In this document: positions 1 to 11,783 of the stretch, piece after piece
How the letters are laid out: the number at the start of each line of letters is the position of its first letter
How positions within the stretch are numbered: position 1 is the stretch's first letter
Source of the DNA: Hydractinia symbiolongicarpus
Lineage: Eukaryota; Cnidaria; Hydrozoa; Anthoathecata; Hydractiniidae
DNA length: 64,000 bases
Assembly (NCBI RefSeq): GCF_029227915.1
Contig: NC_079882.1
Coordinates: 21,581,001 to 21,645,000 of the forward strand
Direction of reading: 5' to 3'
Notes under the pieces: generated by a model
Seen by the model: only the letters and a program-made list of their open reading frames with translations
What the model was told of the DNA's origin: nothing
The model's database searches: none
Translations under genes and position numbers: made by a program

Positions 1-211
1 GATTTTAAATTATCGTATCTCACAAGGCAAATGTTATTGCCATTTGAAAAAAAGCTAGAAAGAAACGGCGAGTCCTAACAGGAGAAAAAGTTGATAGTCG
101 AAAATTATGGTAAAGTATGGTAAATACTGGTGAATATACTAGCAAATAACTTTGTTTTCATAAGGAAATGAAGACAGCACGAAGAGTGTATTTTTTCTAC
201 AAAATATCGTA

Positions 212-333
212 TCTATATCATAATGCCCGTATACGTCTGTCCGTCCGTCCGTCTGTCTGTCACGCAAAATGGTAGCTTAACTGCGACGGGCGAACCCATG
301 GATTTTTCCACGGGCTAACGACAAGTTTACTAG
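212..333 (+). mobile_element. Helitron-like mini-element (122 bp)
   Basis: The element starts with TC (TCTATATCATAATGCCC) and ends with CTAG. Just before the 3' end lies the perfect hairpin GTGGA-TTTT-TCCAC. The flanking bases are A on the left and T on the right, the A/T target expected of Helitrons. An inner stretch is a CTGT/CCGT microsatellite. It has no coding capacity, so it would be non-autonomous. The same 3' end, hairpin plus CTAG, recurs in several other places in this window. The Helitron assignment is inferred from the ends alone. Confidence 0.5.
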
Positions 334-1660
334 TAATGATTATCTACAAACATTACTCATTTGGTATTGCGTCAACTCATTGTCTATAAACTAATTTTGG
401 ATTGATATTACAAGATTGTAAACTTGTACGATATTTTAATAAAAGGAAGAATTTCCAGTAAGACAATAATAATTGGACAAATTCCTGTCTGTGATATCAT
501 AATAGTAATTAGAGTGCAGAGTGATTCACTGTTCTTTAATGTCCAGTATGTCTGTACGACGAGAATTCAATTGCTTTATATTATTTATTTTCGTCAGTTT
601 CTGTTTGTGAAAAAAATGAAATGTTTCTGCATGATTTACTTACGCTACGACGTCTGAAGTATTGTCTTACGCGTGCACTGATGTAAAAAATAAATGCGAC
701 CTTATTTTATATCAGCATAAGCACTAAGGTCACCAATCTACTTTAAAATATATAAAGATAAAAAATGCAACAAAACTTTGATATTTATTCACAATTTTAA
801 ATGCGTTACACACTGTATGCGCCGTTGGATTCTGAAGGGAGTCATCTGGTGAAGCGCTGACCCTAATTGGGTCTGCTTAGCTTCGAATGAGCATTAAATA
901 CTCTAGGACTCCCTATCTAGGTCATGGCCCCTCCTGGAAATAATAGACAGGATATATCCTTCGATGTTTGTGAGGCTTGCCATGTAAAATATTAACATCT
1001 GTCTATCCATTACTGCATGCAGAATAGGGAGTTTATTTAACACGTGTGTTTGCCCACTATGCATTTATCTCAGATTACCATCTGATGTTACGAAATCTGT
1101 TTTACTTTGATCACAATTCAATCCATTAGCAAAGATAGCAACGAAAACTAATTTCATTGCAATAAGAACATATTTGAAAGAAGCCTTATCCTGCACAAAC
1201 AAATCAAATAATTTCGTGAATTCGGTTTTATAATTTTTGACATTTTGTGTTGCTCCTTAAACGTTTTTTTCTGAATAACACTTGCTGGAGTATTCACAGT
1301 GACGAAGAGAAAGTAATATCATAAATACAGAAAGCAGAATATTTATTAAGGCTGATGTTGAAGTTTCCTCACTTGGAAGCAAACAACGCAAAAGTTCAAG
1401 ACGGTAGTCTGTTTTGTTTACAAGAAGAAAAACAAGTAATTAAGTTTGTTTGGTGTGATGACAAAACATGTTAAACAACGACTTCTAATATATCACGTGA
1501 AAATGTTACAAAATAACCTACAATATTGATATGTGTAAAAAAATGTCCTCTTTGCAAAATAGACTTGATGTCGTGAACGCAATGTGTACTGTTAAGTTTC
1601 CATAGTATCAAATACAAAATAAATACTAATAAATATCAATAAATAAATTAAGACTATATT
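334..1660. other. Gene-free stretch
   Basis: I see no supportable exon here. Short open frames lack splice context and amino-acid composition typical of coding DNA. A block at about 825-1010 is richer in GC than its surroundings and may be an old interspersed repeat, but I found no second copy in the window. Confidence 0.5.
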
Positions 1661-2630
1661 TTAAGCAACTGCTTTCAAACTTTCAAGCACCAACTCTAGC
1701 GTGTTCTTTACTGCAATAGTTTCGGCGATGACAGAAGAAGTATTAATTTGGTAAATGCCTTTAAGAGAAACCATACGTACACTGCGTTTCATTCGATACG
1801 AGGGCGGCGTGGCAGGGGCAGCAGTCATATGAACGATGCATGTAACTGGTTTGTTTATATCTATTAGACACGGAGTGGTCGCCGGTGCAGCAGTATTTAC
1901 TCCGAAACATTTCCAGCCTTTGGGACAATGTATGGTGAAAAGTTTCTTTCCGTTTGATTTTTTTCCGTCAGAACGTCGTACCCGAATGCGAACTTTCATC
2001 GGTGTATTTGACATCGTGGCTTTACCTCTCGTTAAAATACCTAAACCAATCACATTGAACTTGCTTTTGTTTTTGGACTCTTCAATTATCAAGTCTAATC
2101 TTTCTGTTTGATGCATCGGAATGTTTGCGAAACTGCTGCACATCGATGTTTTTGCATTCATACAACTTTGAATGGCAGACATTATCTTCTTAAGTTCTTC
2201 ACTGTTGACATATGAAGGCTCTGAGTGCTCACTATTAAAATGTTTGAAAGAAATTTGTAAGGATGTTTTTTGAGCTGGTTTGTCATGGAGTTCTACATTT
2301 GCCTTTCCACCATTAATGCATGCAGTTGAAGCTGCATTGCCATCTTTGACTACCATTTTGCATCGCTTATAGCATGAACACATCTAAATAAGTAGAAACA
2401 TAGTTATTTCATTACGAAAACATCTTCCATAACAACTACATTTTATAATTTTATATACTCGGCGGAATATGCATTGCCATTAAAAGTACAAATCAATCAA
2501 GTTTTTCTCTATTGAACTGTAAATATATTTTACTACGAAATAGTGTAAAAATTATACTGGTAACACAAATTTAAGACTTCGTTACCTGTGAAAGAGTAAT
2601 AATGAATACGATGAGTTTCAATACTTCCAT
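1661..2630 (-). CDS. Small secreted cysteine-containing protein, two exons, unknown function
   Basis: Exon 1 is 2586-2630 and encodes MEVLKLIVFIITLSQ, followed by the donor CAG/GTAAC. Exon 2 is 1661-2383, behind the acceptor TTTCTACTTATTTAG. The join is in phase 0 and gives about 255 aa. Exon 1 plus the first residues of exon 2 form a typical signal peptide, so secretion is likely. The mature part has about 12 cysteines, two related TAAPAT(T/P)P stretches separated by a C-containing spacer, and a basic MKRS site in the C-terminal third. I do not recognise the family. Exon 2 alone also starts with ATG, but only the two-exon model supplies the signal peptide. No similar copy lies nearby. Confidence 0.55.
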
Positions 2631-3836
2631 TTCAAGTTTTGGATTTATTATTCTTCTCTTCTAAAGCTGGACTTCGAATCTGTTTCTCCCAAGAACTGCA
2701 AGCCAGTTTTATACCTGCCAGAACGGAACTGCGTCATCATTTCCTAAGTTCGAAAAGAAATGTTGTTTACTACTGCCATCTCTCCCCAGTCTTTTTAAAA
2801 ATTCAGCTTTCGGCAATACAAAGAAATGTCCACTCTCTTGAAGCAAGATCAAAGCCGGATATTATTGAATAAGAGAATCCAAGCGATATGAATTATACCC
2901 ACAGCCAAAAGTCCATTCAAAAATTTGGGTGCGGCTCACGACGCTACGGCATGAATAATCAGTAATTATGCATTACATATTGTTGAAAAAAAATCAATGC
3001 AAATGTGTTATTCTTAGGATCATAATAAGATGGCGATTACTTTAATACTTTTAAATTAATTAACTATAATTAGAAACTAATGAGGATACTGGCTGCTAGT
3101 GTTGCCATGGTAACGCTACACAACCGTTTTAATTCCGATCAATCATGCATTTTTGAGTAGGAAGGACTTGAGAAACAGGAAGTGGGTCAATGTTTATTGA
3201 AGATGGAGTCTTAACAATGCATCATAAGGTTTCATCCTAATAGCTAGCACAGCAAACTTATGAAGCCAGTATCAACCCTTGCTTAATGTGGCAAATTGCT
3301 GGGGTGCATGAAAAATAAATGCATCCACTTGATAAATTTTAGATTTTTATACAAATGGAGCAAAGGATACGCTTACAACACAAAATATATTTAATTTGGC
3401 CAATATTTATCTCTTCTTGAAAAAAGAGACCAGCTACATGATTTTCTTTTATAAGCATAATGCTTAAGCATACTCAGATAGGGAGATGTTTTGACCATAT
3501 ACTAAGAATATTGCTTACTCTTATATCCATCTGATGTGTATTTTAATTGTCCGTTAGCCTTATGTAGTTATCCCTTTTAGTTTTGTGGCTGCTGTAAGTT
3601 TTAAACAGGACCATTTAATTTTACGTATATAGCTCATGTATCTCACAAAGCAACCATTAAATTTCTTATTTGTCTCTTCATAAAGCATAAGGGAAGCATA
3701 TGGCAAGCTTAATTGCTTTTTTTGCATTAGCATATCTCAGCCTAATTTCGAATTTTTACTTGCTTATAAAGATTGAAAAAAGCGATATGTTGTCGTTACT
3801 GCTAGAAATACGCGTAGCATCACACATCACCCCCAC
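2631..3836. other. Gene-free stretch
   Basis: AT-rich sequence upstream of the small secreted-protein gene. I see no exon, RNA gene or clear repeat. Promoter elements for the upstream gene should lie at its right edge, but none is distinctive. Confidence 0.4.
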
Positions 3837-3908
3837 ACAAACACTAGTTTAATATACTGAACAAACTCTAGTTTAATATACTGAACAAACGCTAGTTTAA
3901 TATACTGA
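3837..3908. repeat. 24-bp tandem repeat, three copies
   Basis: Three adjacent copies of ACAAACNCTAGTTTAATATACTGA differ only at the seventh base (A, T, G). A partial fourth copy begins at 3909. This is ordinary minisatellite-like DNA in a gene-free region. Confidence 0.85.
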
Positions 3909-5411
3909 ACAATACTTCATCATAAGGTCACTGTTTTAATCAATTAAATAAATTAAACAAACACCTATTGAGACAGAGAGTCACTCAACAACCACAAATC
4001 AAAACCACAGTGATAATTCGACATTAATTTTTCTTCATTCAACTTTACTTATGTTAGAAAGAAAGATAAAAATTTGATTGAAAAGTACGTTTATGAGTAG
4101 TATAGCGAAAAAAAATATTTTGAATAACAAAATATTTAACTGATTATCCAAACCAGTTAAACAATCAAATTGAAAACATATGACCAATAGCGTCTCCTTT
4201 GACCGTCTAATTATTTAAGCTGTATTCTTAACACCGCGGTTTTTTTAGACTTACAGTTTGTTGGCGGTAAAAAAAAAAACACATTTGCATAAGAGTGCAA
4301 AGAATTTGATATCTAATGTTTGAGATCAATTAATATTAACGTTAATTAAGGAGCTGGTGAAATGATTTGTTGGTAAATAATGTAAAACAAACAAGATATG
4401 GGTTGAGTTACGATGATGTGAAAAAAGCGGTAACAAAATAATTTAAACACTGCTCATTTCCTTTTTGTGATTTTCTTAACAATGATTTATTGGAAAACAA
4501 AGCTTTTGCATCAATCTATTTCTGAAATATATTTTTACACGATCAACAAAAAGCACAACAAAGCACTGGCAAGTAGCGTAAGATGCAACGACAATATCTG
4601 ATTGGTTCTAATTAATAACACGTGTTCTATTTCCTCACGAATATTCCACCGTAAACAAATTGTAACTACGGCAGGATGGGTCAAGACAAGGCCATTGACT
4701 GGATAAAAACTAAAATTACTATTATATTCAATGAACATTTGTTGGTTATTTGATTTCCGCAATGTTTTAGTGGGTGAGAGACGGGTGCATCAAAACAAAT
4801 GCAACACATAGTGGTAAAAAACACGACAGAAAAAAGATGAGCAATAAAACTTAATGTCTCATTTTACTTCTCAAAACAGATTATGATCAAAGGTTCCCGC
4901 GTAATTGCCAATTAGATATTTTCAGGGCTTACAAAATACAAAAAATTTATTGATTGAAATCATTTTTAGCTAACAAAACAGCAAAACAGATAAATACCAG
5001 TAAATTTAAGTCTTGCCCCGCAGTAGTCTACAGTAGATTGTCTTTAGCATTTTAAGCAGTGCTAAAAATTTGCTTGCGATTATCTTTTTGGTTTTTCGAC
5101 ATACATACTGTAACTTATTTTTAGTAATCGAGGCAAGTTACGCATGCGCCTAATACCGAAGAAGACTCCACTCACTAAGTTTTATTTCTCGAATAGCGTC
5201 GAATAGTCTTGAAGAGATTACGTAGACAATAAGGCTCTTATTTTCGGTTAAACAAAGTGAATAAGAAAATAAGTCCAATTTAATCTTACTTAGTATTTCT
5301 TCCACAAACCTGAACTTAGTGAGCTATTTGACGGTAACATCAAGTTATAAGATATTATGCATTTATTTTTAAAAGTTAACATAAGTATTTTAATTGCATG
5401 TTTTTTGAATT
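3909..5411. other. Gene-free stretch
   Basis: AT-rich DNA without a supportable exon. The short minus-strand open frame near 4535-4762 has no flanking splice sites in phase and no recognisable domain. Confidence 0.4.
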
Positions 5412-5762
5412 TTTAGACTTTTGATGTTTTGACTTTAAAATCGTATTAAGCATCAATAAATTGGCGTGTGTATAAATTTTCAACTTAATCCGACATGTAA
5501 AAATGTTATTAGTGTTACGGTCATAGCCTTCTTAATTTTTTGACTTGTACTAATAAGCTTCTGTTTCAAGCAGAGGTCAATTAGCACAAAATTTAAAAAA
5601 CTGTATTAACAAGTTGCTGATTTGCTGTATAAATTTTAAATTTTCACATTTTTATCAAGTTTCAGGTGAAGATTTCAAAATTCACATTCATTTTGTTAGA
5701 CAAAGTTGAGAAATAGCAGCGGTACATCAAAGAAAACTAACTCAGGAAAAGTGTATTGACTT
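5412..5762 (+). repeat. Dispersed repeat family, copy 1
   Basis: About 350 bp that align almost end to end with 9183-9538 in the same orientation and with the reverse complement of 14488-14800. Shared blocks include GACTTTAAAATCGTAT, AACTTAATCCGACATG and AGCAGAGGTCAATTAG. I see no terminal inverted repeat, target duplication or coding frame, so the class is unknown. By eye the copies differ at roughly 10-20 per cent of positions. Confidence 0.75.
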
Positions 5763-7282
5763 GTGTTGTTTGCAAATAACGTTAATCACTTTTTTTAATT
5801 TAAATTTTTGTACTATTTATCAACGAAAATGATTACTTTTCTTAACTTCTAATTGAGTGAAGTTCTTAAAGGAAAATTTAAAAAAGTTAGCTATTGAGTC
5901 AAGTAGGAAGGCAGACAGTAATATCTTCAGGTGAATCCAATGCCATTAACCAAGCACTACCCTTTCTGAAGAACTACCAAGCACTACCCTTTCTGAAGTC
6001 CAGGGGAAATTCAGATGTTCGATGATCAAGAATACTTGGGGACAATCCCTGACCTAAACGCAGTTTTTTCTGCTCTCGATAAAATAAAGACATCAAAATT
6101 TAAGAAAAATATTGTGCTATAATCATCCACACATAATGATTTGATTCAGCTCACATTTCCCAAACAAAACATCTATAGTCATGTCGTCAGGAATAGCGTG
6201 AGGTGCTCATTAAAATAAATTATAAACTTATTTCTATTCTATTAGACTAATGACATATAATCGACTTATTTTCAAGTAATAAATTAGATTTATTTCGACT
6301 TAAAACTAAGCACGTAAGAACGGGTGAGGCAGATTATTACACTTCCGAGCATTAAATTTGTTTTAAACAAAGTTACTCAATTTAGCTCCCATTGTCACTT
6401 ATGGGATTATGTTTCTTAAGCATAGTGCCAAAACGGTGTCGTGCTGGGTGTGATAACTTTTTAATAAGTTCAATGTTTATAGCAAAATGTCAAGCGTGGT
6501 CACAAATTAATAGTCTAGTTCCTCTTTCCTTGCGTAACAGTTTGAATTGGATGAAAATATCTCACTTTTGTGTCAAGAATTTTTAGAAACAGGAACGGGT
6601 TAATTATGGGAGAGAAAAAGGGAAAATTATGGTTTTTCCACAACACATTGTTAGTGGAATGAGTCACAGATGTTGCAAAGAAGATATTTCTTTTGAATCT
6701 GCAATTTCTTTTGAATAACAAGAGATGCAAACATGAAAGGGACATACCGCGCAGGATATGACAAAACCTTACCATTTCTACCAAACAAAGGTAAAAGCGA
6801 GCGCTGTAATAACCATGCAGAGTTTTCTAATTTCTTCTTCCTCCCACACTTCCTTCCTCCCGCTATTGAGTACTTAAGGTAAATATAAATAAAAACTAGT
6901 TTGGATTTCTTTTAAGATAAGTTAAGTCTGACACATCAATTGCTTTTAGAAATACATGGGAAAAAATTTGGACGAAAAAAAAGTCGAAAACTCATTTAAA
7001 GTTTTTGCCATGTCGCACTTAACTGTATTTTGTACAAATTTTTCCTTCCAACTTAAACAACTTTTTAAGTTATCCAAAAGCGAGAAGATGGAAAAAATAC
7101 ATCCCCATTCGGAATGTGATGGAGGATATTTCCTCAGAGCTCGAGCAACATTGAACCAGCAAATGATTATATGTTGCATTGGAGAAACGGGGATGAGAGA
7201 AAGAAAATAAAACGTCTTTAATCAAATAAGTCGATAAAGTGTTGAAGGTCGGAGTGAAACCTCTGTTGACTATCGAAGCTTG
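5763..7282. other. Gene-free stretch with a short tandem duplication
   Basis: No supportable gene. The 23-bp string starting ACCAAGCACTACCC occurs twice, at 5949 and 5976. The small open frames on both strands between 6392 and 7210 overlap each other and look like chance frames. Confidence 0.4.
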
Positions 7283-7462
7283 GTTCTTCCGAAAATTTAA
7301 CTAAAGTTTCAGACAGAGTGAGATTCGAACCCCCTGTACTTCAAACTTCCTGGTTTCAAGTGAAAGCTTTTCTAGGGCTGAAGCCTTAGAGCGCTCGGCC
7401 ATGCGTCCATTGGACAATCCCACTTGGTCCGAAAAAATTTAGTTACCATTTCGGAAGAATAC
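7283..7462. repeat. Inverted repeat flanking a tRNA-like sequence
   Basis: The arm at 7283-7307 is the reverse complement, with a few mismatches, of the arm at 7436-7462; the shared core reads TTTCGGAAGAA. The roughly 130-bp interior contains the tRNA-like sequence described separately. The unit may be a foldback element that captured a tRNA-like sequence, or a SINE-type element with palindromic flanks. Confidence 0.5.
7311..7408 (-). tRNA. Type II tRNA-like sequence (Leu/Ser-like), probably a tRNA pseudogene or SINE head
   Basis: On the minus strand the sequence begins GGACGCATGGCCGAGCGCTC and carries a good A box (TGGCCGAGCGC) and a near-perfect B box (GGTTCGAATCT). The acceptor ends can pair except for one C-C mismatch. 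The D stem GCC/GGC is present. The anticodon stem does not pair convincingly and the T stem has a G-A mismatch, so a functional tRNA is doubtful. The long variable region and the GGCCGAG D arm point to a leucine or serine tRNA ancestor. I cannot assign an anticodon safely. Confidence 0.4.
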
Positions 7463-9182
7463 CTTTACCATATCAAGTAAAAATGATGAATAATTCTCAA
7501 AAGTTAATATAATACATATTCTTTGCATTGGATTTCTAGTTTCGGTATCGTGAGTTCTTCGCCAGAACTAGTTGGACATCCATTAATTTATAGAAATGAT
7601 CTTATTTAGTATAATTACGTAATTTTTAAGTCTCCATTTTATTGAACATATTCTGCCAAGAATAAACATATTCCTAAATTACTATTAATTGGGGATTAAT
7701 AATTTTCTTTATCACAGCAAAACGTCATTTGTAACGTACGGTTTCATTCCACTGTTTTTCCCATATCGTGAAAACGTCATATCATGAATAAAGCAATTAC
7801 GCAATGGAAACTAAGTAATATATTAGAATTATCATGGTCACTGAAATTTTATTTTGAGTTTTTAGCAGAGTTTACTTAGAATACTTATTACAGAATTGCA
7901 CATACTTACAGAGTATATCGTTATAAAAACGTATAATTTCTCTTTTTAGTCATACGAATTCTTGTATAGGCGAGAAACGCTTGGTAAGTTTTAATTATCT
8001 TAATCCACACAAGGGTACTTGTTGGTTATCCCTCCAATAGGGTTCTAACCCCAACCCTGATTTTAACCCTTGGAGGGAAAATAATCGCCAAGTGCCAAGA
8101 GAAGTCAAAATAATAGTTTCCTATATATATAGGAAACTGGTGTTCGGGTGTCCTGGTTTTCCTAGATAGTATTTCTAAGACTTTTCTCATTTTTTTGTAC
8201 CAATTTCATAACAAATCTAATACACCAGAGAGCTCTTAAATTCCCTGAAAAATCAGGGTTCTAGAAAAAATGGCAACAAATTTAAAATCAGCTGTTTTTA
8301 ATATCCTGATGTTTATGTTGAATGCGCGACATAAAACACGTCTATTTATATTATCATTCCAAATCAATCAGAGGTTTTATCCATTGTCAGTATCCATCTA
8401 ACTTGATTTTATGCTTTATTGTTAGAACTTCAGAAAGGACAGCATTATCACAAGCGCGTCTTACAAAATAGTGATTATTAGGTGGACAATAAGCCGTTGT
8501 AAACTCTGCCTATCTCCACATTTACATAACTGCTAGTTCCCATGATCTGTTGTATCTTCAGAAAGATATATTTTTGCATCATAACTTTGTAATTTCATAT
8601 GAGTTGTCTATTTGGAGGGCAAAACCGGGTCATTTTAACACGCACAAAATCTTTAAGCTGAATATAACAAATGCGATATATTTTTAGCAATTTTGCTGCA
8701 ATGTGTTAACTTCCTTGGTTTTCCCTGTGGCAAAGAACTAGTCAAGTTTTATAATTATTGACGAATGAAGGTAATTCGGCGACCGTCGCTAGGAGTTTTT
8801 TCTTCGTTGGAAAATATTATAATCTCAGTGTCTAAAACTAAAACTCTCTATTCAGATACTTTCATGGAGGGCTTAATGACGTAATTCTCTTCAAAGGAAC
8901 TTTGACAGGTTAAATATTTTCGTAAACAACACCGGTAATTAGAATTTTTATAAGCATTTTTGAAATTAACGAAAATGCCAACATAAGTTATAGACTGTCT
9001 TCACCTTCAACAAAGCTATTACGGTTTCAACAACCAAACAAGAATCTTATTATAGGCATGACGTACTACCAGGAGATATGTATTTAGACATATACCAATG
9101 TAGTGATGAAGAACATCCCTCTGAGCTAGCACGCTGGTACATGTTTTTTTAAGCAATGCCAAATTAATTGCTTTTTAAAATT
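7463..9182. other. Gene-free stretch
   Basis: No exon with coherent splice sites. Around 8020-8100 a short inverted arrangement of CCCTCCAA and TTGGAGGG suggests an old foldback or MITE remnant. Nothing else is distinctive. Confidence 0.35.
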
Positions 9183-9538
9183 TTAGAATTTTGATGTGTT
9201 GACTTTAAAATCGTATCAAGCATCATTGAATTGGTGTGTATAAATTTTTAACTTAATCCGACATGTGAAAATGCTGCTTTGGTGGTGTTAATACTACAGT
9301 CAAAGTGTTCTTAATTTTTGACTTGTACTAATAAGCTTCTGTTTTAAGCAGAGGTCAATTAGTACAAAATTTAAAAAACTGTATTAACAAGTTGTTTATT
9401 TGCTGTATGAATCTTAAGTTTTTATATTTTATCAAGTTTCAGGTAAAGACTTCAAATATCACATTCATTTTGTTAGAAAGAGTTGACAAATAGCAGCAGT
9501 TTATCAAGGAAAACTAACTCGCGAAAGGTATATTGAAA
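9183..9538 (+). repeat. Dispersed repeat family, copy 2
   Basis: This is the second copy of the family at 5412-5762, same orientation, with small indels. The shared part runs from the TTTTGATGTGTTGACTTTAA block to the CGAAAGGTATATTGA block. Similarity stops abruptly on both sides, which gives approximate element ends. Confidence 0.75.
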
Positions 9539-10960
9539 TTTCAAAACGAGGCTTAAGGATGTTTAAAAAAGCACTTTTTTAGGTTCAAAATATGCTTAGG
9601 TTATGCTTAATGTCAAATTGGAATATGCTTAAGAACAACGCATGATCAGGCTCAAAATATGTTTATTTGAAAAAACATATTGCATTTGATTAATTAATTA
9701 CAACTTAAATCTCACTACATACTGGTTAATTAAGACAAAATAAAATAAAAAGTTCACGAAACAAGAACATACAAACTACGCTTCATATAATGCTTAGTAT
9801 ATGCTTAAAAAATGACCAAAATTTAAGCGTACGGATGTTTATAAAGAGAAAAAAAAGGTTTTTAACCTTCCGTAATTAATCATAAACCTCTTATCGTGTC
9901 AAGTGTAAAGATACATATAGTAAGATTAAAAACACACAATTTAGTTTTTTTAAAAAAAGACACAAGATAGGATTTTTTTATTTAGTTAAGCCTAAATATT
10001 TTTACGCAGATCTCTGTCTGTGAAACTCTCTATTGAAAAAAATTGATGAGAGGCCTTAATGAAACAACGTTTTCAAAGAAAATTAAAAATTATACAGATT
10101 ATACATTTTCCTAAACAACACTTTAATAAGGAGAATTCATTAAGTAATACTGGGATTAATGAGAATTAGAGTTAGACTAAGAAAGAAGTTGTAGGATTTC
10201 TTTATAACATTTAAATATTAGACAAGATTAACTTTAATGTCTGGCTTAGATTTGAGAAAATATTGTAGATGTTGTAAAAATAAATTTGGCCTAAAATAGC
10301 ATTTTTACGTGATACAAAATTAGTTTTTTGATTATCATTTTTTATGCCATTTTTGGTAACCATGCCAAAATTTTTAAAACAAATTACTTTAATATTTGGA
10401 CAGATTTTTGGCCTAAAACAGTATGAATGTAACGTTGATCATTTTCGCATGTTTTTTTGTTTACTATGCCAATTTTTATCAAACAAGAAGCTTGTTTAAT
10501 TTTTGGACCAATTTTGCTTTAAAACGGTATTTAGGTGACAAAGATGCGTTGTCACCATCATGTTTAGCATGCTTTTATTTTCTCTTGTTTGTGCAGTAAA
10601 ATTCTCCAGATAGGCCCTAAACTTATCTGATTTTGAAAGCTGCGGGTAGAAGTATGTGCAAAATCAGGACCTAGTGCAAAAGATAACTGAAAACAGGCAA
10701 ATGCTAAAAATAAAACTGCATTTTATTTTTTTATTATAAAAACTTCAGACAGGTTATAGGTGTTAGACGGATGGGGCTTATTCGCGAGTGAGCTTATCCG
10801 CATGCGGAAAAATGCGTAAGTAAAAGGAGTGGGACTTATATGCGGGTGGACTTATACGCGGGTGGGCTTATGTACGGAATTTTACAGTATTGAATATTGT
10901 TTAATTAACCAGTTTGTCTGGTAAACTTCCTGGCATCGTCTCAGCTTGTGATTTATATAA
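9539..10960. other. Gene-free stretch
   Basis: AT-rich DNA with several approximate internal repetitions of 'gcttaaaatatgctt' type around 9570-9830 and of 'ttttttggcctaaaa' type around 10250-10510. A GC-richer block at 10770-10870 has repeated TGGGCTTATNCGCG units. No gene is supported. Confidence 0.35.
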
Positions 10961-11056
10961 TCTTTATATTAATATCCGTCGTCTTTTACGAAAATTAGAA
11001 ATATTTTATAAAAAGGACGGGCTACCCCGTGGATTTTTCCACAAGTTGACGGCTAG
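10961..11056 (+). mobile_element. Helitron-like mini-element (96 bp)
   Basis: It starts with TCTTTATATTAATATCCG and ends with GTGGATTTTTCCAC (hairpin), a 12-nt spacer and CTAG. The flanks are A and T, as expected for a Helitron insertion. It shares the 3' hairpin with the element at 212-333. It has no coding capacity. Confidence 0.5.
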
Positions 11057-11096
11057 TGTAATATAATTACCTTATAAAATAAGCCTTATCTACTAG

Positions 11097-11783
11097 TCTT
11101 ATATAATAATAGGAAGTGACTGCGACAGGAAAAGTGGTGTGTTCATTTTCTTTTCAATTAGCCGAAATTTCCTTTGCAGTCACCAGAAAAGTATGTCTTA
11201 TTTGTTCTGCCTAGACGTTACGGCACGACGTCAATGCATTTGAACTACATTTAATTCGTTAAATAAAAAAATGAAGTTATTGCATTGCGCTCTTAAGTTT
11301 GAGGCTAAACAACTTGGAAGCGGTTGGAAATAACTGATGTCATCTCCTGCATAGGTAACTAGAGATTGCCTGAGACCAAAATGGGACCACTTTTCTATTG
11401 CTGGATCAACCTACCTGTTTCGGAACAAACGGTTTAATGACGTTATCAGAAACATTAAAACCCCAATATCTCTGTAACTGTTCGTCAAAAGTACATGATC
11501 CTATAAATTTTCTTCATCGGCATTTCAAACTCTATGCGAACTCTAAGCAACACGTATTCAAATTTCTGAAAAAATTTTTTGTACCTTGGAAGCTAAATTT
11601 CTTATATCTTATATAAATGATATTCATCAGTATTTTAAGCTCCACGCAATACAGAAACGGCTAAAGAAATTGTGAAAACAATCTTTACGCATCGACGGGT
11701 CATTGCTGATTTCATCAAAATTCAAATGACAAAACTTTGTTTTTCTTTTTTGCCTAAGTGGATTTTTCAACAGCCTTATCGAG
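11097..11783 (+). mobile_element. Helitron-like element, longer family member
   Basis: The 5' end TCTTATATAATAATAGGAAG directly follows a CTAG that looks like the 3' end of another copy (AAGCCTTATCTACTAG). The 3' end keeps a worn hairpin (GTGGATTTTTCAAC) and CGAG instead of CTAG. The body aligns with 58840-59357, with 58620-58839 (3' part) and with 55998-56320. Short open frames inside it are not genes. Confidence 0.5.
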
